From Microvirga sp. 17 mud 1-3 (GTDB lineage: Bacteria; Pseudomonadota; Alphaproteobacteria; Rhizobiales; Beijerinckiaceae), in assembly GCF_003151255.1 (NCBI RefSeq), contig NZ_CP029481.1, positions 930,001 to 994,000 on the forward strand: a stretch of DNA of 64,000 nucleotides, written 5' to 3'. Positions 30,010-37,935 of the stretch are shown one piece after another. A program made the position numbers and the translations under genes. Within the stretch, counting starts at the first letter, position 1. Each line of letters opens with the position of its first letter. The notes under the pieces are model-generated. The model did no database searches. It saw only the letters and a program-made list of their open reading frames with translations, and was not told the DNA's origin.

Positions 30010-30144
30010 TTACGCCGACAGGCGCTTGCGGCCATGGGCGCGGCGAGCCGCGATGACCTTGCGGCCACCCTTGGTCGCCATGCGCGCACGGAAGCCATGG
30101 CGGCGCTTGCGAACGAGCTTGCTCGGTTGATACGTCCTTTTCAC
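30010..30144 (-). CDS. rpmH: 50S ribosomal protein L34
   Basis: A 44-residue very basic protein. [38 protein letters not shown] are the standard L34 segments. It starts with GTG at 30144, with GGAGAAG upstream. It is short enough to be missed by length filters. It heads the rpmH-rnpA-yidC operon. Confidence 0.97.
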   Translation of the reverse strand: MKRTYQPSKLVRKRRHGFRARMATKGGRKVIAARRAHGRKRLSA

Positions 30145-30425
30145 GGCTCTTCTCCGGTCGAAAGGGGCAGCGGTGCTCGAGGCTCGCGCCCGTCTGGATT
30201 GTGGGGGAAACCCCGAAACTGTCTCGAAAAAACGATCAGCGCCCGAAACGAGCGCCGTCAGCTTGCGGGCTTATGACGGAAGGGCGGCCCAAAGTCAACG
30301 CCGCAACCGCCCTCGATCATGCCGCAAAACGCCCTCACGAGGAAGTGACCGGCGCAGGGGGTCGCTGCGCCGCTTGGGTCCGCGGCGCATCCGTTCTAGA
30401 TGAGGGGCACGAACGGGGGAACAGC
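30145..30425. other. Intergenic region between rpmH and the TVP38-type gene
   Basis: This 281-bp gap should contain the rpmH promoter (minus) and the promoter of the membrane-protein gene (plus). I see a small GGGGAAACCCC dyad near 30204 but no confident promoter boxes and no supported small gene. A frame continuous with the plus-strand gene runs through part of it, so an earlier start for that gene cannot be excluded. Confidence 0.4.
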
Positions 30426-31220
30426 GTGGCGGGCAGCAGGCAGCGGGAGGAGGCGGAGAAGCCGGGCGGCCTGTGGCGATTCCTTCCCCTGGTTCTCGTC
30501 GCCCTTGCGGCCGGCGCATTCTTTGCCAGCGGGCTTCATCGCAGCCTGACCCTGGACAGCCTCATGCGCCACCATGACGCCGCGCAGGCCTTCGCGACGG
30601 ACCATCGAGCCGCCGCCCTCGGCTTCTATGCCCTGGCCTATATCGTCATGGTAACCCTCTCGATTCCGGCCTCTGCGCTCCTGGCCACCCTGGGAGGCTA
30701 TCTCTTCGGCTGGGTCCTGGGGGGCAGTATCGCGGCCCTTGCGGCCACCATCGGAGCCGTGAACATCTTCCTGATCGCGCGCACCTCCCTCGGGGAGCTG
30801 CTCCGGCGCCGGGCTGGGCGGCGGCTTCAGGCCCTCGCCGAGGGCTTTCGACGCGAGGCCTTCTCCTATGTGCTCTTTCTGCGCCTCCTGCCGGTCATGC
30901 CCTTCTGGGTGACGAATCTCGCGGCGGCCCTGTTCAGGGTGCGCCTGAAGACCTTCGTGCTGGCGACGCAGATCGGCGTCCTGCCCACCACATTCGCGTT
31001 TGCGGTGGCGGGTTCAGGCCTAGACGAGGTCGTCGATCGACAGGAGGAGGTTTATCGGCAGTGCCTGGCGGCTGGCGGGAGCGCATGCAGCCTCTCCTTG
31101 AGCCCGCAGAACCTCCTGACCTCCGAACTGGTGATCGCTCTGGCCATACTGGGTACCCTTGCCCTGGCGCCCATCCTGTTTCGGCAATGGCGGGGACGGA
31201 GCCGAGAGGAGAGACCGTGA
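30426..31220 (+). CDS. TVP38/TMEM64 (DedA-like) family membrane protein
   Basis: About 264 residues with five or six transmembrane helices. The SNARE-associated/VTT core is visible (PASALLATLGGYLFGWVLGG, FLRLLPVMPFWVTNLAAALFRV). The GTG at 30426, preceded by GGGGGAAC, was chosen; the frame extends further upstream. VTT-domain proteins are implicated in lipid scrambling or membrane homeostasis. It overlaps the flavoprotein gene by 4 bp (GTGA), a pairing seen elsewhere in bacteria between TVP38 proteins and MerA-like reductases. Confidence 0.85.
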   Translation: MAGSRQREEAEKPGGLWRFLPLVLVALAAGAFFASGLHRSLTLDSLMRHHDAAQAFATDHRAAALGFYALAYIVMVTLSIPASALLATLGGYLFGWVLGGSIAALAATIGAVNIFLIARTSLGELLRRRAGRRLQALAEGFRREAFSYVLFLRLLPVMPFWVTNLAAALFRVRLKTFVLATQIGVLPTTFAFAVAGSGLDEVVDRQEEVYRQCLAAGGSACSLSLSPQNLLTSELVIALAILGTLALAPILFRQWRGRSREERP

Positions 31221-32674
31221 CGAACGAATCTGCCCCCACCTTGACCCTCAGGCCCGACCTCTGCGTCATCGGCGCGACCCCGGCCGGCCTTTCGGCCGCC
31301 TCCCTGGCAGCTGCCCTCGGCGCGTCCGTCGTCCTCGTGGGGAAGAGGCCCTGGGGCGTGGAGCGCCCTGAGCCGGGTGACCTATCCTCCAGCGCGCTCA
31401 TCGCCGCTGCCGGTCATGCGGAAGCCCTGCGCCGGGCGGGCGCTTTCGGGATCGGGCAGGGCCTCGAGCCGGGCGTGGATGCCGCGAAGCTCCGGGCTCA
31501 CGTGCAGGAGGTGGTGCGTTCCGCCGCTCCCATGGATTCGCCGGAACGCTACAGGGCGATGGGCGTCCGGGTCATCGAGGCCGGGGCGTGCTTCATCGAT
31601 CGGCGGACCGTGACGGCCGGCGAGCACGTGATCAGGGCGCGCCGATTCGTCATCGCCATGGGGGCGCGGCCGGCAATGCCCGAGCTCCCGGGTCTCCAAG
31701 ATATTCCTTGCCTGACGGATGAGAGTCTTCTCGACCTCGCGGTCAGGCCCGACCATCTGGTGATCCTGGGCGGGGGCGTGACCGGCATCGAGATGGCCCA
31801 GGCCTATCGCCGCCTTGGCGCCCAGGTGACGGTGATCGAGGCCGGGGAGCGCATTCTCACCCGGGAGGATCCCGAAATGGCCGCCGTGATCGGGCGGGCG
31901 CTCCGGGCCGAGGGTGTCACGATCCGGACGGACGCGACGGTCCTGCGCGTCGAGCGCCGGGCGCAGGAGTGCCTTGCCATCGTCCTGAAGAGCGGTGAGC
32001 GGGAAAAGATGGTCGAGGGAAGCCATCTCTTCGCCGCGGCCGGCCGAACGCCCGACATCGAAGGCCTCGATCTCGATAAGGCCGGGATCGAGGCTGGGCC
32101 TGCGGGAATCAAAGTCGGCAGCGGCCTGCGGACGACGAACGCGAAGGTCTATGCGATCGGCGGCTGCGTCTCGGGTCAGGCCGAGGATCCCCCTCAGGTG
32201 GCGAATCATCAGGCGGGTCTCGTGGTCCGTAATGCCCTCTTACGGGTGCCCGTCGGGTACGGCGCCGTGCCGATCTCGCGCGTGGTCCGGACAGATCCCG
32301 AGCTCGCAAGCGTCGGACTGACCGAGGAGGAGGCACGCGCCCAGCAGCACGACATTCGGATCCTGCGTTGGCCCTTTGCCGACAATGAACGGGCCCTGGC
32401 CGAGCGGGAGGTGGCCGGACACGTCAAGGCTATCGCGACCCGAAACGGCCGCATCCACGGCTGCGCTATCGCAGGTCCTCGGGCCGGCGAGCTGATCGCA
32501 CCCTGGTGCCTCGCCATGGCCAAGGGCCTGAGGGTGGGCGACCTGGCGGGGCTGGTCTATCCCTATCCGACCCTGTCCGAGGCGACGCGGAGCGCCGCAG
32601 TGGAATTTTTGAAGCCGTCGGCGCAGAATCCGTGGATCAGGCGCCTGATCGGCTTCGTCGGTCGCCTGGGGTAA
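31217..32674 (+). CDS. FAD-dependent pyridine nucleotide-disulfide oxidoreductase-like protein lacking the redox CxxxxC
   Basis: A 485-residue flavoprotein of the lipoamide dehydrogenase/mercuric reductase family. It has FAD-binding GATPAGLSAASLAAALGA near the N-terminus, an NAD(P) Rossmann motif LGGGVTGIEMAQAYRRLGA (about 180), FAD-binding AIGGC and the dimerisation domain with YPYPTLSE. Where the family carries the redox disulfide (GxxCxxxxCxPSK), this protein reads GDLSSSALIAAAGHA, with no cysteine. It probably cannot do disulfide or Hg(II) chemistry and may be an NADH:quinone-type oxidoreductase. It is coupled to the TVP38 gene by a 4-bp overlap. Confidence 0.85.
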   Translation: MTNESAPTLTLRPDLCVIGATPAGLSAASLAAALGASVVLVGKRPWGVERPEPGDLSSSALIAAAGHAEALRRAGAFGIGQGLEPGVDAAKLRAHVQEVVRSAAPMDSPERYRAMGVRVIEAGACFIDRRTVTAGEHVIRARRFVIAMGARPAMPELPGLQDIPCLTDESLLDLAVRPDHLVILGGGVTGIEMAQAYRRLGAQVTVIEAGERILTREDPEMAAVIGRALRAEGVTIRTDATVLRVERRAQECLAIVLKSGEREKMVEGSHLFAAAGRTPDIEGLDLDKAGIEAGPAGIKVGSGLRTTNAKVYAIGGCVSGQAEDPPQVANHQAGLVVRNALLRVPVGYGAVPISRVVRTDPELASVGLTEEEARAQQHDIRILRWPFADNERALAEREVAGHVKAIATRNGRIHGCAIAGPRAGELIAPWCLAMAKGLRVGDLAGLVYPYPTLSEATRSAAVEFLKPSAQNPWIRRLIGFVGRLG

Positions 32675-32682
32675 GGGTCCGG

Positions 32683-34110
32683 ATGAGAGCTGAGCGGCCG
32701 CATTTCCTGAAAGGGGGTTTTTCGAGGTACCTGGGACTCTCCGGGCGCCTGCTCCTGCTCACCGCGCTCTTCGTCATGGTGGCGGATGTGCTCATCTATG
32801 TGCCGTCTGTCGCCAATTTCCGGCTGACCTGGTTGAATGATCGCCTCGCGGCGGCGCAGATCGCCGCCCTCGTGCTCGATGCCGCGCCCGACCAGAATCC
32901 GTCCGGCGAGCTCGAGATGCGCATCCTGTCCGGCGTTGGAGCCAAGGCCATTGCGATTCGGGGTGGCGGGCGGCGAAGCCTCCTCGCCGCCGGCGACATG
33001 CCGACCGAGGTGGGCAAGACCGTCGACCTGCGCAGCGTGACCTGGGCCCAGAGCATCCGTGACGCCTTCGCGCTCATGCTCCATCCGCCGAGCCACCCCA
33101 TCCGCGTCATCGGGTCCGGCATGGGCGTCGAGTTCGTCGAGATGCTGCTCGACACCAAGCCCCTGCGCCACGCGATGCTCATCTTCTCGCGCAATATCCT
33201 GCTGGTCTCCCTGTTCGTGTCGGGGCTGACCGCGTGCCTGCTCTATCTCGCGCTGCAATGGGGGATCGTGCGCCCTGTGCGGCGGCTCACCGGCAACATC
33301 GCCGAGTTTTCCAGCAACCCGGAGGACGCCTCGCGGGTCATTCGGCCGAGCGGCCGGGCGGACGAGATCGGGCTCGCCGAACAGGCTCTGGCGCGCATGG
33401 AGACGGCCTTGGCGGACGAGTTGCGCCAGAAGCGGCGCCTGGCCGAACTCGGCCTCGCGGTCAGCAAGATCAATCACGAGCTGCGCAACATGCTCACGAC
33501 CGCCCAGCTCCTCACGGACCGGCTCGACCGGGTGAACGACGAGCGGGTGCAGCGAATCGCTCCACGTCTCGTGGCGACGCTCGGCCGCGCCATCGCGTTC
33601 TGCGAGGCAACCCTCGCATATGGCCGTGCCACGGAACGCCTGCCGCAGCGCCGGATGCTGCCGCTCGCACCCCTGGTGGCCGATCTGGCGCACCTGACCG
33701 ACCTCGCGCCGGAGCGGGGCATCGTGTTCGAGCAGGACGTCGCTGAGGAGCTGATGATCGATGCTGATCCCGACCAATTGTCGCGGATCCTGGTGAACCT
33801 CGTCCGCAATGCCGTGCAGGCGCTGAGCCAGGCGGGCGCGTTCGAGGGCGAACCCCGGGTCACGGTGTCGGCCTGGAGGGAGGGTGATACGGTCCTCATC
33901 GACGTGAAGGATAATGGACCAGGCATCCCCGGCCGCCTGCGGGCCGGGCTCTTCACGCCGTTCCAGGGCTCCGCTCAAAAGGGTGGGTCGGGGCTCGGCC
34001 TCGCGATCACGGCGGAACTGGTCCAGCTACACGGAGGCACGATCTCGCTCGCAGAGAGCAACACCGGAACATGTTTCCGGGTGCGGATTCCCGACCGTCA
34101 GGGCTCCTGA
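32683..34110 (+). CDS. Membrane sensor histidine kinase
   Basis: A 475-residue kinase: transmembrane helix at about residues 18-40, periplasmic sensor about 40-160, second helix about 165-188, HAMP region about 190-245, HisKA with phospho-acceptor in KINHELRNM (about residue 265), and HATPase_c with NLVRNAVQAL, DNGPGIP and GSGLGLAI. No response regulator is adjacent, so its partner is elsewhere. The ATG at 32683, 9 bp after the flavoprotein gene, suggests shared transcription and perhaps a redox or envelope signal. Confidence 0.92.
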   Translation: MRAERPHFLKGGFSRYLGLSGRLLLLTALFVMVADVLIYVPSVANFRLTWLNDRLAAAQIAALVLDAAPDQNPSGELEMRILSGVGAKAIAIRGGGRRSLLAAGDMPTEVGKTVDLRSVTWAQSIRDAFALMLHPPSHPIRVIGSGMGVEFVEMLLDTKPLRHAMLIFSRNILLVSLFVSGLTACLLYLALQWGIVRPVRRLTGNIAEFSSNPEDASRVIRPSGRADEIGLAEQALARMETALADELRQKRRLAELGLAVSKINHELRNMLTTAQLLTDRLDRVNDERVQRIAPRLVATLGRAIAFCEATLAYGRATERLPQRRMLPLAPLVADLAHLTDLAPERGIVFEQDVAEELMIDADPDQLSRILVNLVRNAVQALSQAGAFEGEPRVTVSAWREGDTVLIDVKDNGPGIPGRLRAGLFTPFQGSAQKGGSGLGLAITAELVQLHGGTISLAESNTGTCFRVRIPDRQGS

Positions 34111-34229
34111 AAATTTTTTTTGGTCCGCCTGCGCAGCTTCGTCAGAAAGAGGCTTGCCAACCCGATCCGAACCCATTAACTCAGCGGTCCTCCGGACAAC
34201 GCTGCTTCTCGCAAGCAGCTGCCGAGTAA

Positions 34230-34306
34230 GCGCCCGTAGCTCAGCTGGATAGAGCACCAGACTACGAATCTGGGGGTCAGAGGTTCGAATCCTTTCGGGC
34301 GCGCCA
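34230..34306 (+). tRNA. tRNA-Arg (ACG)
   Basis: A complete cloverleaf. Acceptor GCGCCCG pairs with CGGGCGC, the anticodon loop holds ACG, the T-arm contains GGTTCGAATCC and CCA is encoded. A34 needs deamination by TadA, encoded at 14179. It is first of four tRNA genes in tandem. Confidence 0.96.
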
Positions 34307-34403
34307 TTATCTTCGATCAGCGATGAGCTGCTTTGAGGAGGGACTACCCTCAGAATCCGGCCGCCAGGCTCGGGAGCTGAGGCATGACATCGCAGTACGG
34401 TTT

Positions 34404-34479
<76 letters not shown>

Positions 34480-34499
34480 AACCGGACCGCATGGAGCGT

Positions 34500-34574
34500 G
34501 CGGGTGTAGCTCAGGGGTAGAGCACAACCTTGCCAAGGTTGGGGTCGAGGGTTCGAATCCCTTCGCCCGCTCCA
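34500..34574 (+). tRNA. tRNA-Gly (GCC)
   Basis: Acceptor GCGGGTG pairs with CGCCCGC, anticodon stem CAACC/GGTTG with loop TTGCCAA giving GCC, T-arm GGTTCGAATCC, encoded CCA. Confidence 0.95.
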
Positions 34575-34588
34575 AATACGATCGATGC

Positions 34589-34665
34589 GCGGGCGTAGCT
34601 CAGTCGGTTAGAGTGCCGGCCTGTCACGCCGGAGGTCGCGGGTTCGAGCCCCGTCGCCCGCGCCA
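34589..34665 (+). tRNA. tRNA-Asp (GTC)
   Basis: Acceptor GCGGGCG pairs with CGCCCGC, anticodon stem CCGGC/GCCGG with loop CTGTCAC giving GTC, T-arm GGTTCGAGCCC, encoded CCA. It is last of the four. Confidence 0.95.
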
Positions 34666-34788
34666 GTCGATCCGCTCCCCAAGCACGGCGGGGCCTCCGC
34701 CGGCCGATTTCACGGCATTCGAAACGGGGCCGCAACCTTAGCCACTTCTGTGCGTTTCCTGTGTGCTACCGGACACGGGGAACATCTC

Positions 34789-35058
34789 ATGGGTATTATC
34801 TGGACAATCATCATCGGTTTCGTCGCTGGCGTCATCGCCAAGCTCATCATGCCGGGTCGGAATGAGCCCTCGGGCTTCATTCTCACGACCATCCTGGGCA
34901 TCGTGGGCGCGTTCGTGGCCACCTATCTCGGCCAGGCGCTCGGGTGGTACCGGGCTGATGAGGGCGCCGGCTTCATCGGCGCCATCGTCGGCGCGATCAT
35001 CGTCCTGTTCATCTGGGGCCTGATCGCAGGACGCAGCCGCTCCACCTCGTCCTACTAA
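34789..35058 (+). CDS. GlsB/YeaQ/YmgE family stress-response membrane protein
   Basis: An 89-residue protein with three hydrophobic helices and the family motif GFVAGVIAKLIMPGRNEPSG near the N-terminus. GlsB/YeaQ proteins (transglycosylase-associated family) are small inner-membrane proteins induced by envelope or general stress; their biochemistry is unknown. The ATG at 34789 has GGGGAA upstream. It opens a run of stress-type genes and is followed by a strong terminator. Confidence 0.9.
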   Translation: MGIIWTIIIGFVAGVIAKLIMPGRNEPSGFILTTILGIVGAFVATYLGQALGWYRADEGAGFIGAIVGAIIVLFIWGLIAGRSRSTSSY

Positions 35059-35086
35059 GGGCGATTCGGATCCGTCGATACGAAAA

Positions 35087-35119
35087 CGGGCTGCAAGATG
35101 ATCTTGCAGCCCGCTTTTT
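35087..35119 (+). terminator. Rho-independent terminator after the GlsB-like gene
   Basis: Arms 35087-35098 and 35102-35113 (CGGGCTGCAAGA and reverse complement) with a 3-nt loop are followed by CTTTTTC. It lies about 30 bp after the stop codon. Confidence 0.9.
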
Positions 35120-35165
35120 CATGGCCGCGCCGCGAAAGGGGGCACGGTCGTTTTCTTAAATTCGC

Positions 35166-35402
35166 TCAGCGCAGGCGCGGGGTCGAATCGTCCGGGCCGA
35201 AGAGGGCGGCCTTCACGGGGCAGTTGCCCACATAGCCCCGCCACGCCAGATAAGACCCGCCAAGCAGCGCGGCGACGTTCAGGAGCGGATTGGGGCGCGG
35301 CTTGGCGCCCGCCGCAGCCAGTCCGAGCCCTGCCACAATATAGGCGGCACGCTCCATGGTCGTCAGGTTCTGTTCGTCGGAAGCCGCATTCACCACGTTC
35401 AT
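35166..35402 (-). CDS. DUF2892 (YgaP-like transmembrane) family protein
   Basis: A small protein of about 78 residues with two transmembrane helices around a glycine-rich turn and the family-type end GNCPVKAALFG. The start is uncertain: AAAGGAG directly abuts the ATG at 35402, so a GTG two codons downstream (35396) is better spaced and may be used. A plausible EcfG-type promoter lies just upstream, so stress induction is inferred. It is divergent from the DUF892 gene. Confidence 0.75.
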   Translation of the reverse strand: MNVVNAASDEQNLTTMERAAYIVAGLGLAAAGAKPRPNPLLNVAALLGGSYLAWRGYVGNCPVKAALFGPDDSTPRLR

Positions 35403-35425
35403 CTCCTTTGAAAATTCGTAACCGA

Positions 35426-35450
35426 AACGCGACGCTTGCGCCGTTGTTCC
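35426..35450 (-). promoter_or_regulatory. EcfG-type (general stress sigma factor) promoter for the DUF2892 gene
   Basis: On the minus strand GGAAC (35450-35446) is followed after 17 bp by GTT (35428-35426), preceded by C. This matches the EcfG consensus GGAAC-N16/17-CGTT of the PhyR-NepR-EcfG system. It ends 24 bp before the 35402 start. Confidence 0.7.
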
Positions 35451-35500
35451 AGGCCGGAGCGGCCAGGCCCGGCATCGCAAATCGGGGCGGAGAAAACTCG

Positions 35501-35525
35501 GGAACCAGCCAGCTTGGCTGTCGTT
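35501..35525 (+). promoter_or_regulatory. EcfG-type promoter for the DUF892 gene
   Basis: GGAAC at 35501-35505, 17 bp, then GTT at 35523-35525 preceded by C. It is 33 bp upstream of the ATG at 35558 and arranged back to back with the minus-strand EcfG-type site. Confidence 0.75.
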
Positions 35526-35557
35526 GAGTCCACGCTCAACGATAGGGAGTTGCCGCT

Positions 35558-36052
35558 ATGCCGAGTAAGGAAAAGACTTTGCACGACCTGTTCCTTCATA
35601 CCCTGAAGGACGTCTATTACGCCGAGAAGCAGATCCTGAAGGCTCTGCCGAAAATGGCGAAGAATGCCGAATCCGAGGAACTCAAGCAGGCCTTCGAGAA
35701 GCACCGTGACGAGACCGAAGGGCAGATCGAGCGCCTGGAGCAGGTGTTCAAGCTGCTCGACAAGCCGGCTCGCGGCGTCCAGTGCGAGGCCATCAACGGA
35801 ATCATCGAGGAAGGCAAGGAAGTGATGGAGGACTTTGCCGAAAGCGAAGCCCTCGACGCCGGCATCCTCGCGGCCGCACAGGCGGTCGAGCATTACGAGA
35901 TCACCCGCTACGGCACCCTGCGGACCTGGGCGATGGAGCTCGGCCTGAAGGATGCGGCCCGGCTTCTGGAGCAGAATCTCGAGGAGGAGAAGAAGACCGA
36001 TCAGCTTTTGACCAAGCTGGCCGAAGCGCGGGTCAATACCAAGGCCGCCTGA
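35558..36052 (+). CDS. YciE/YciF (DUF892) ferritin-like stress protein
   Basis: A 164-residue four-helix bundle. LHDLFLHTLKDVYYAEKQIL opens the family; Glu and His residues in KHRDETEGQ, AAQAVEHYEITRYG and EEEKKTDQ form the expected di-iron-type site. Members are ferritin-like proteins induced by osmotic and general stress in many bacteria. An EcfG-type promoter stands directly upstream. Confidence 0.92.
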   Translation: MPSKEKTLHDLFLHTLKDVYYAEKQILKALPKMAKNAESEELKQAFEKHRDETEGQIERLEQVFKLLDKPARGVQCEAINGIIEEGKEVMEDFAESEALDAGILAAAQAVEHYEITRYGTLRTWAMELGLKDAARLLEQNLEEEKKTDQLLTKLAEARVNTKAA

Positions 36053-36077
36053 GCACTCTCATAGGTCCGGAATTCCC

Positions 36078-36111
36078 GACGCGCCGCGAGCCATCGCGGC
36101 GCGTCTCGTTT
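36078..36111. terminator. Hairpin terminator between the converging DUF892 and small luxI-linked genes
   Basis: Arms 36078-36088 and 36095-36105 (GACGCGCCGCG and reverse complement), 6-nt loop, then TCGTTT on the plus strand. It sits in the 69-bp convergent gap and may serve both strands. Confidence 0.7.
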
Positions 36112-36121
36112 GGGCAGACGT

Positions 36122-36382
36122 TCAGTGCTTCTGAGCCTGGGCAGCGCCCGGCTCTGCGCTCAGGGTAAGACGCAGGTCCCCCGAGGCGCCGACCTCGAGG
36201 CGGGTCCGCAAGGAATCCGGCTTCTCGAGAAGGTGCAGGAAGGCCAGGATCCTCAGGCGCGAGACCGGCCCCAGCCCGGCAATGACGCGCAGGATGCTGT
36301 CGCTCAGCGCGAGCATCAGCTCCTCCTGGATCCGCTCCTCCTGTGGGAGAACCCCGCAGGGCAGGTCGTCAGGCCGCCGCAT
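36122..36382 (-). CDS. Small protein overlapping the end of the luxI-like gene (possible CinS analogue)
   Basis: An 86-residue protein, mostly helical (EERIQEELMLALSDSILRVIAG, RLRILAFLHLLEKPDSL). Its ATG overlaps the last 14 bp of the luxI gene, so it is probably made by translational coupling. I do not recognise the sequence. In Rhizobium leguminosarum a small gene, cinS, is coupled to cinI in the same way and encodes an antagonist of the repressor PraR. A PraR-like gene is in this same locus, so an analogous role is inferred from context only. Confidence 0.6.
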   Translation of the reverse strand: MRRPDDLPCGVLPQEERIQEELMLALSDSILRVIAGLGPVSRLRILAFLHLLEKPDSLRTRLEVGASGDLRLTLSAEPGAAQAQKH

Positions 36383-37010
36383 GGGGCACCTGCCGCAAAA
36401 CTGGGACGGACAGATTGTGTCTGACAAGACACGGGCCCCGAAGCCCCGCCAGCTGGCGGAGGTGATCGAGGCTCTGGGGTGAGACCGCGATCGCGACCGC
36501 GAGGCAGGGCTGTCCCTCGATCGGCGTCGGAAGGCCCAGGGGGCGAACCTTGAAGCCGGCCTGTTGCCATCGCGGGAGCCACCACATCTCGACCACCGCC
36601 GTGACCTCCGTGATGCCCTCTTCCAGGCAGAATTGTTGGAATGCCGCGAGAAGGCGGCAATCCGTCCGGCCCGTGCGCCGCTCCCGCACGACGAAATAGC
36701 GTGTGCATTCGAAGATGGTCGGGCCGCACAGGGGGCGACCATGCACGAGGTGGGGAAAGGCCTCGCTGATCATGTGCGGCAGGAGTGTCGGGTAGAGCCG
36801 CAGGCCGCCGACGGGGCGGTCGTCCTCCAAGGCCAGGAGATAGATGGCTTCGTCGTTGTCGTAGGCGTCCACGTCGCGGCCATCGCCACGGTCGAGGGCA
36901 CGCCAGCCCCTTTCCTTCACGAAGACCTCGTGGCGGGCGCTGTGATAGGCGTCGAGAACGTGGCGATAGGACGATCTGTTTTCCGCAGTGATGACGTGGA
37001 CCGATGTCAT
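36369..37010 (-). CDS. LuxI-family acyl-homoserine-lactone synthase
   Basis: A 213-residue autoinducer synthase. The invariant residues are readable: Arg26, Phe30 and Trp36 in SARHEVFVKERGW, acidic residues in DVDAYDNDEAIYLL, Arg in GGLRLYPT, and Glu/Arg in FECTRYFVV. It uses SAM and an acyl-ACP or acyl-CoA; acyl chain length cannot be read. The ATG at 37010 has GGAGG 8 bp upstream. It follows the luxR gene by 83 bp. Confidence 0.93.
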   Translation of the reverse strand: MTSVHVITAENRSSYRHVLDAYHSARHEVFVKERGWRALDRGDGRDVDAYDNDEAIYLLALEDDRPVGGLRLYPTLLPHMISEAFPHLVHGRPLCGPTIFECTRYFVVRERRTGRTDCRLLAAFQQFCLEEGITEVTAVVEMWWLPRWQQAGFKVRPLGLPTPIEGQPCLAVAIAVSPQSLDHLRQLAGLRGPCLVRHNLSVPVLRQVPHAAA

Positions 37011-37031
37011 GCCGGTGACCTCCGATGACTC

Positions 37032-37045
37032 GGACAGCACTGTCC
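37032..37045. promoter_or_regulatory. Palindrome between luxR- and luxI-like genes (candidate regulator site)
   Basis: GGACAG at 37032-37037, CA, CTGTCC at 37040-37045 form a perfect 14-bp interrupted dyad 22-35 bp upstream of the luxI start. A minus-strand TACAAT about 25-30 bp further upstream could be a -10 box. The dyad lies where a LuxR dimer or a repressor would bind; it is shorter than the classical 20-bp lux box. Confidence 0.5.
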
Positions 37046-37093
37046 ACGGCGGGCGCCGGATGCCTATTGTAGGAAATTACAGATGCCGCAGCG

Positions 37094-37825
37094 TCAGGGT
37101 CGGATGAGGCGGTGCTGGAGCGCGCGGGCCACCGCATGGGTCTTATTCAGGGCCCCCAGCTTGTGGCATGCATTGGCGATATGAGCCGTGATGGTCCGCT
37201 CCGTCACGCCCATGATGATGCTCGTATCGAGGGCGGACTTACCGGCGGCGGCCCAGCAAAGGGCCTCCCGCTCGCGGGCCGTAAGGGGATTGGTGTGGTG
37301 TGGAGGCGCCAGGATCTGCCGGATCCGCTCGAAGGCATACATGGCCATCAGGTGGATCGCCGGTTTCGTCTGAGGCGTGAGGTCGAGCTGCGGGCCGCTC
37401 ATGGACAGGCAGGCCTCGTAGCCGTTCAGCCCATGGATGGGCAGGCAAAAGCCCTCCCGCATGCCGAAGGCGCCGGCCCCGTTCATAACCTCGGCGGCCC
37501 GAGGCTCGGTTGCCGGGTCATAGGAGGCTTCCGACCATTCGAAGGGCTGAACGGTCTGGCGGCAGAGGCGGATTACAGGGTCGAAGCGGTCGTAGGACCG
37601 GCCCGTATAGAGCAGGTACCATTCCATGGGCCATTTCTTGAGCAGCACCAGCGTCTCGATCCGCTGGTCGGGATGGGGCAGACCGGTGACGATGAAATTC
37701 TCGAAGCCGAACCGGGAGAAAGAGCGCTCCATGGCGTCGATCACGGCCTGAGCGGCTGTCAGCAGATCGAGTTCCTCGATGAAGGCGAAAGCATCTTTTG
37801 CGTAATCGACGCTGCGGCCGGTCAC
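37094..37825 (-). CDS. LuxR-family autoinducer-binding transcriptional regulator
   Basis: A 243-residue LuxR protein. The N-terminal autoinducer-binding domain (about residues 10-170) has the Trp/Tyr/Asp pocket (WPMEWYLLYTGRSYDRFDPV) and the C-terminal LuxR HTH (about 180-240) has LTAREREALCWAAAGKSALD. The GTG at 37825 was chosen because GGGGAGG lies 5 bp before it. It should respond to the signal made by the adjacent synthase. Confidence 0.92.
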   Translation of the reverse strand: MTGRSVDYAKDAFAFIEELDLLTAAQAVIDAMERSFSRFGFENFIVTGLPHPDQRIETLVLLKKWPMEWYLLYTGRSYDRFDPVIRLCRQTVQPFEWSEASYDPATEPRAAEVMNGAGAFGMREGFCLPIHGLNGYEACLSMSGPQLDLTPQTKPAIHLMAMYAFERIRQILAPPHHTNPLTAREREALCWAAAGKSALDTSIIMGVTERTITAHIANACHKLGALNKTHAVARALQHRLIRP

Positions 37826-37857
37826 GGCATCCTCCCCAAATTTATACAATTATGAGG

Positions 37858-37876
37858 TGAATTCACAATAAATTCA
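37858..37876. promoter_or_regulatory. Inverted repeat in the divergent luxR / PraR-like promoter region
   Basis: TGAATT at 37858-37863 and AATTCA at 37871-37876 are perfect 6-bp arms with a 7-bp spacer, in AT-rich DNA between the two divergent regulator genes. Its position suits binding by the PraR-like repressor or LuxR. Which one binds is not known. Confidence 0.5.
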
Positions 37877-37935
37877 ACTTTGGGTTTGAGATCGGGAGGG
37901 CTCCCGTTATGGTGGCGCCAACGCAGGAGGTGTTC

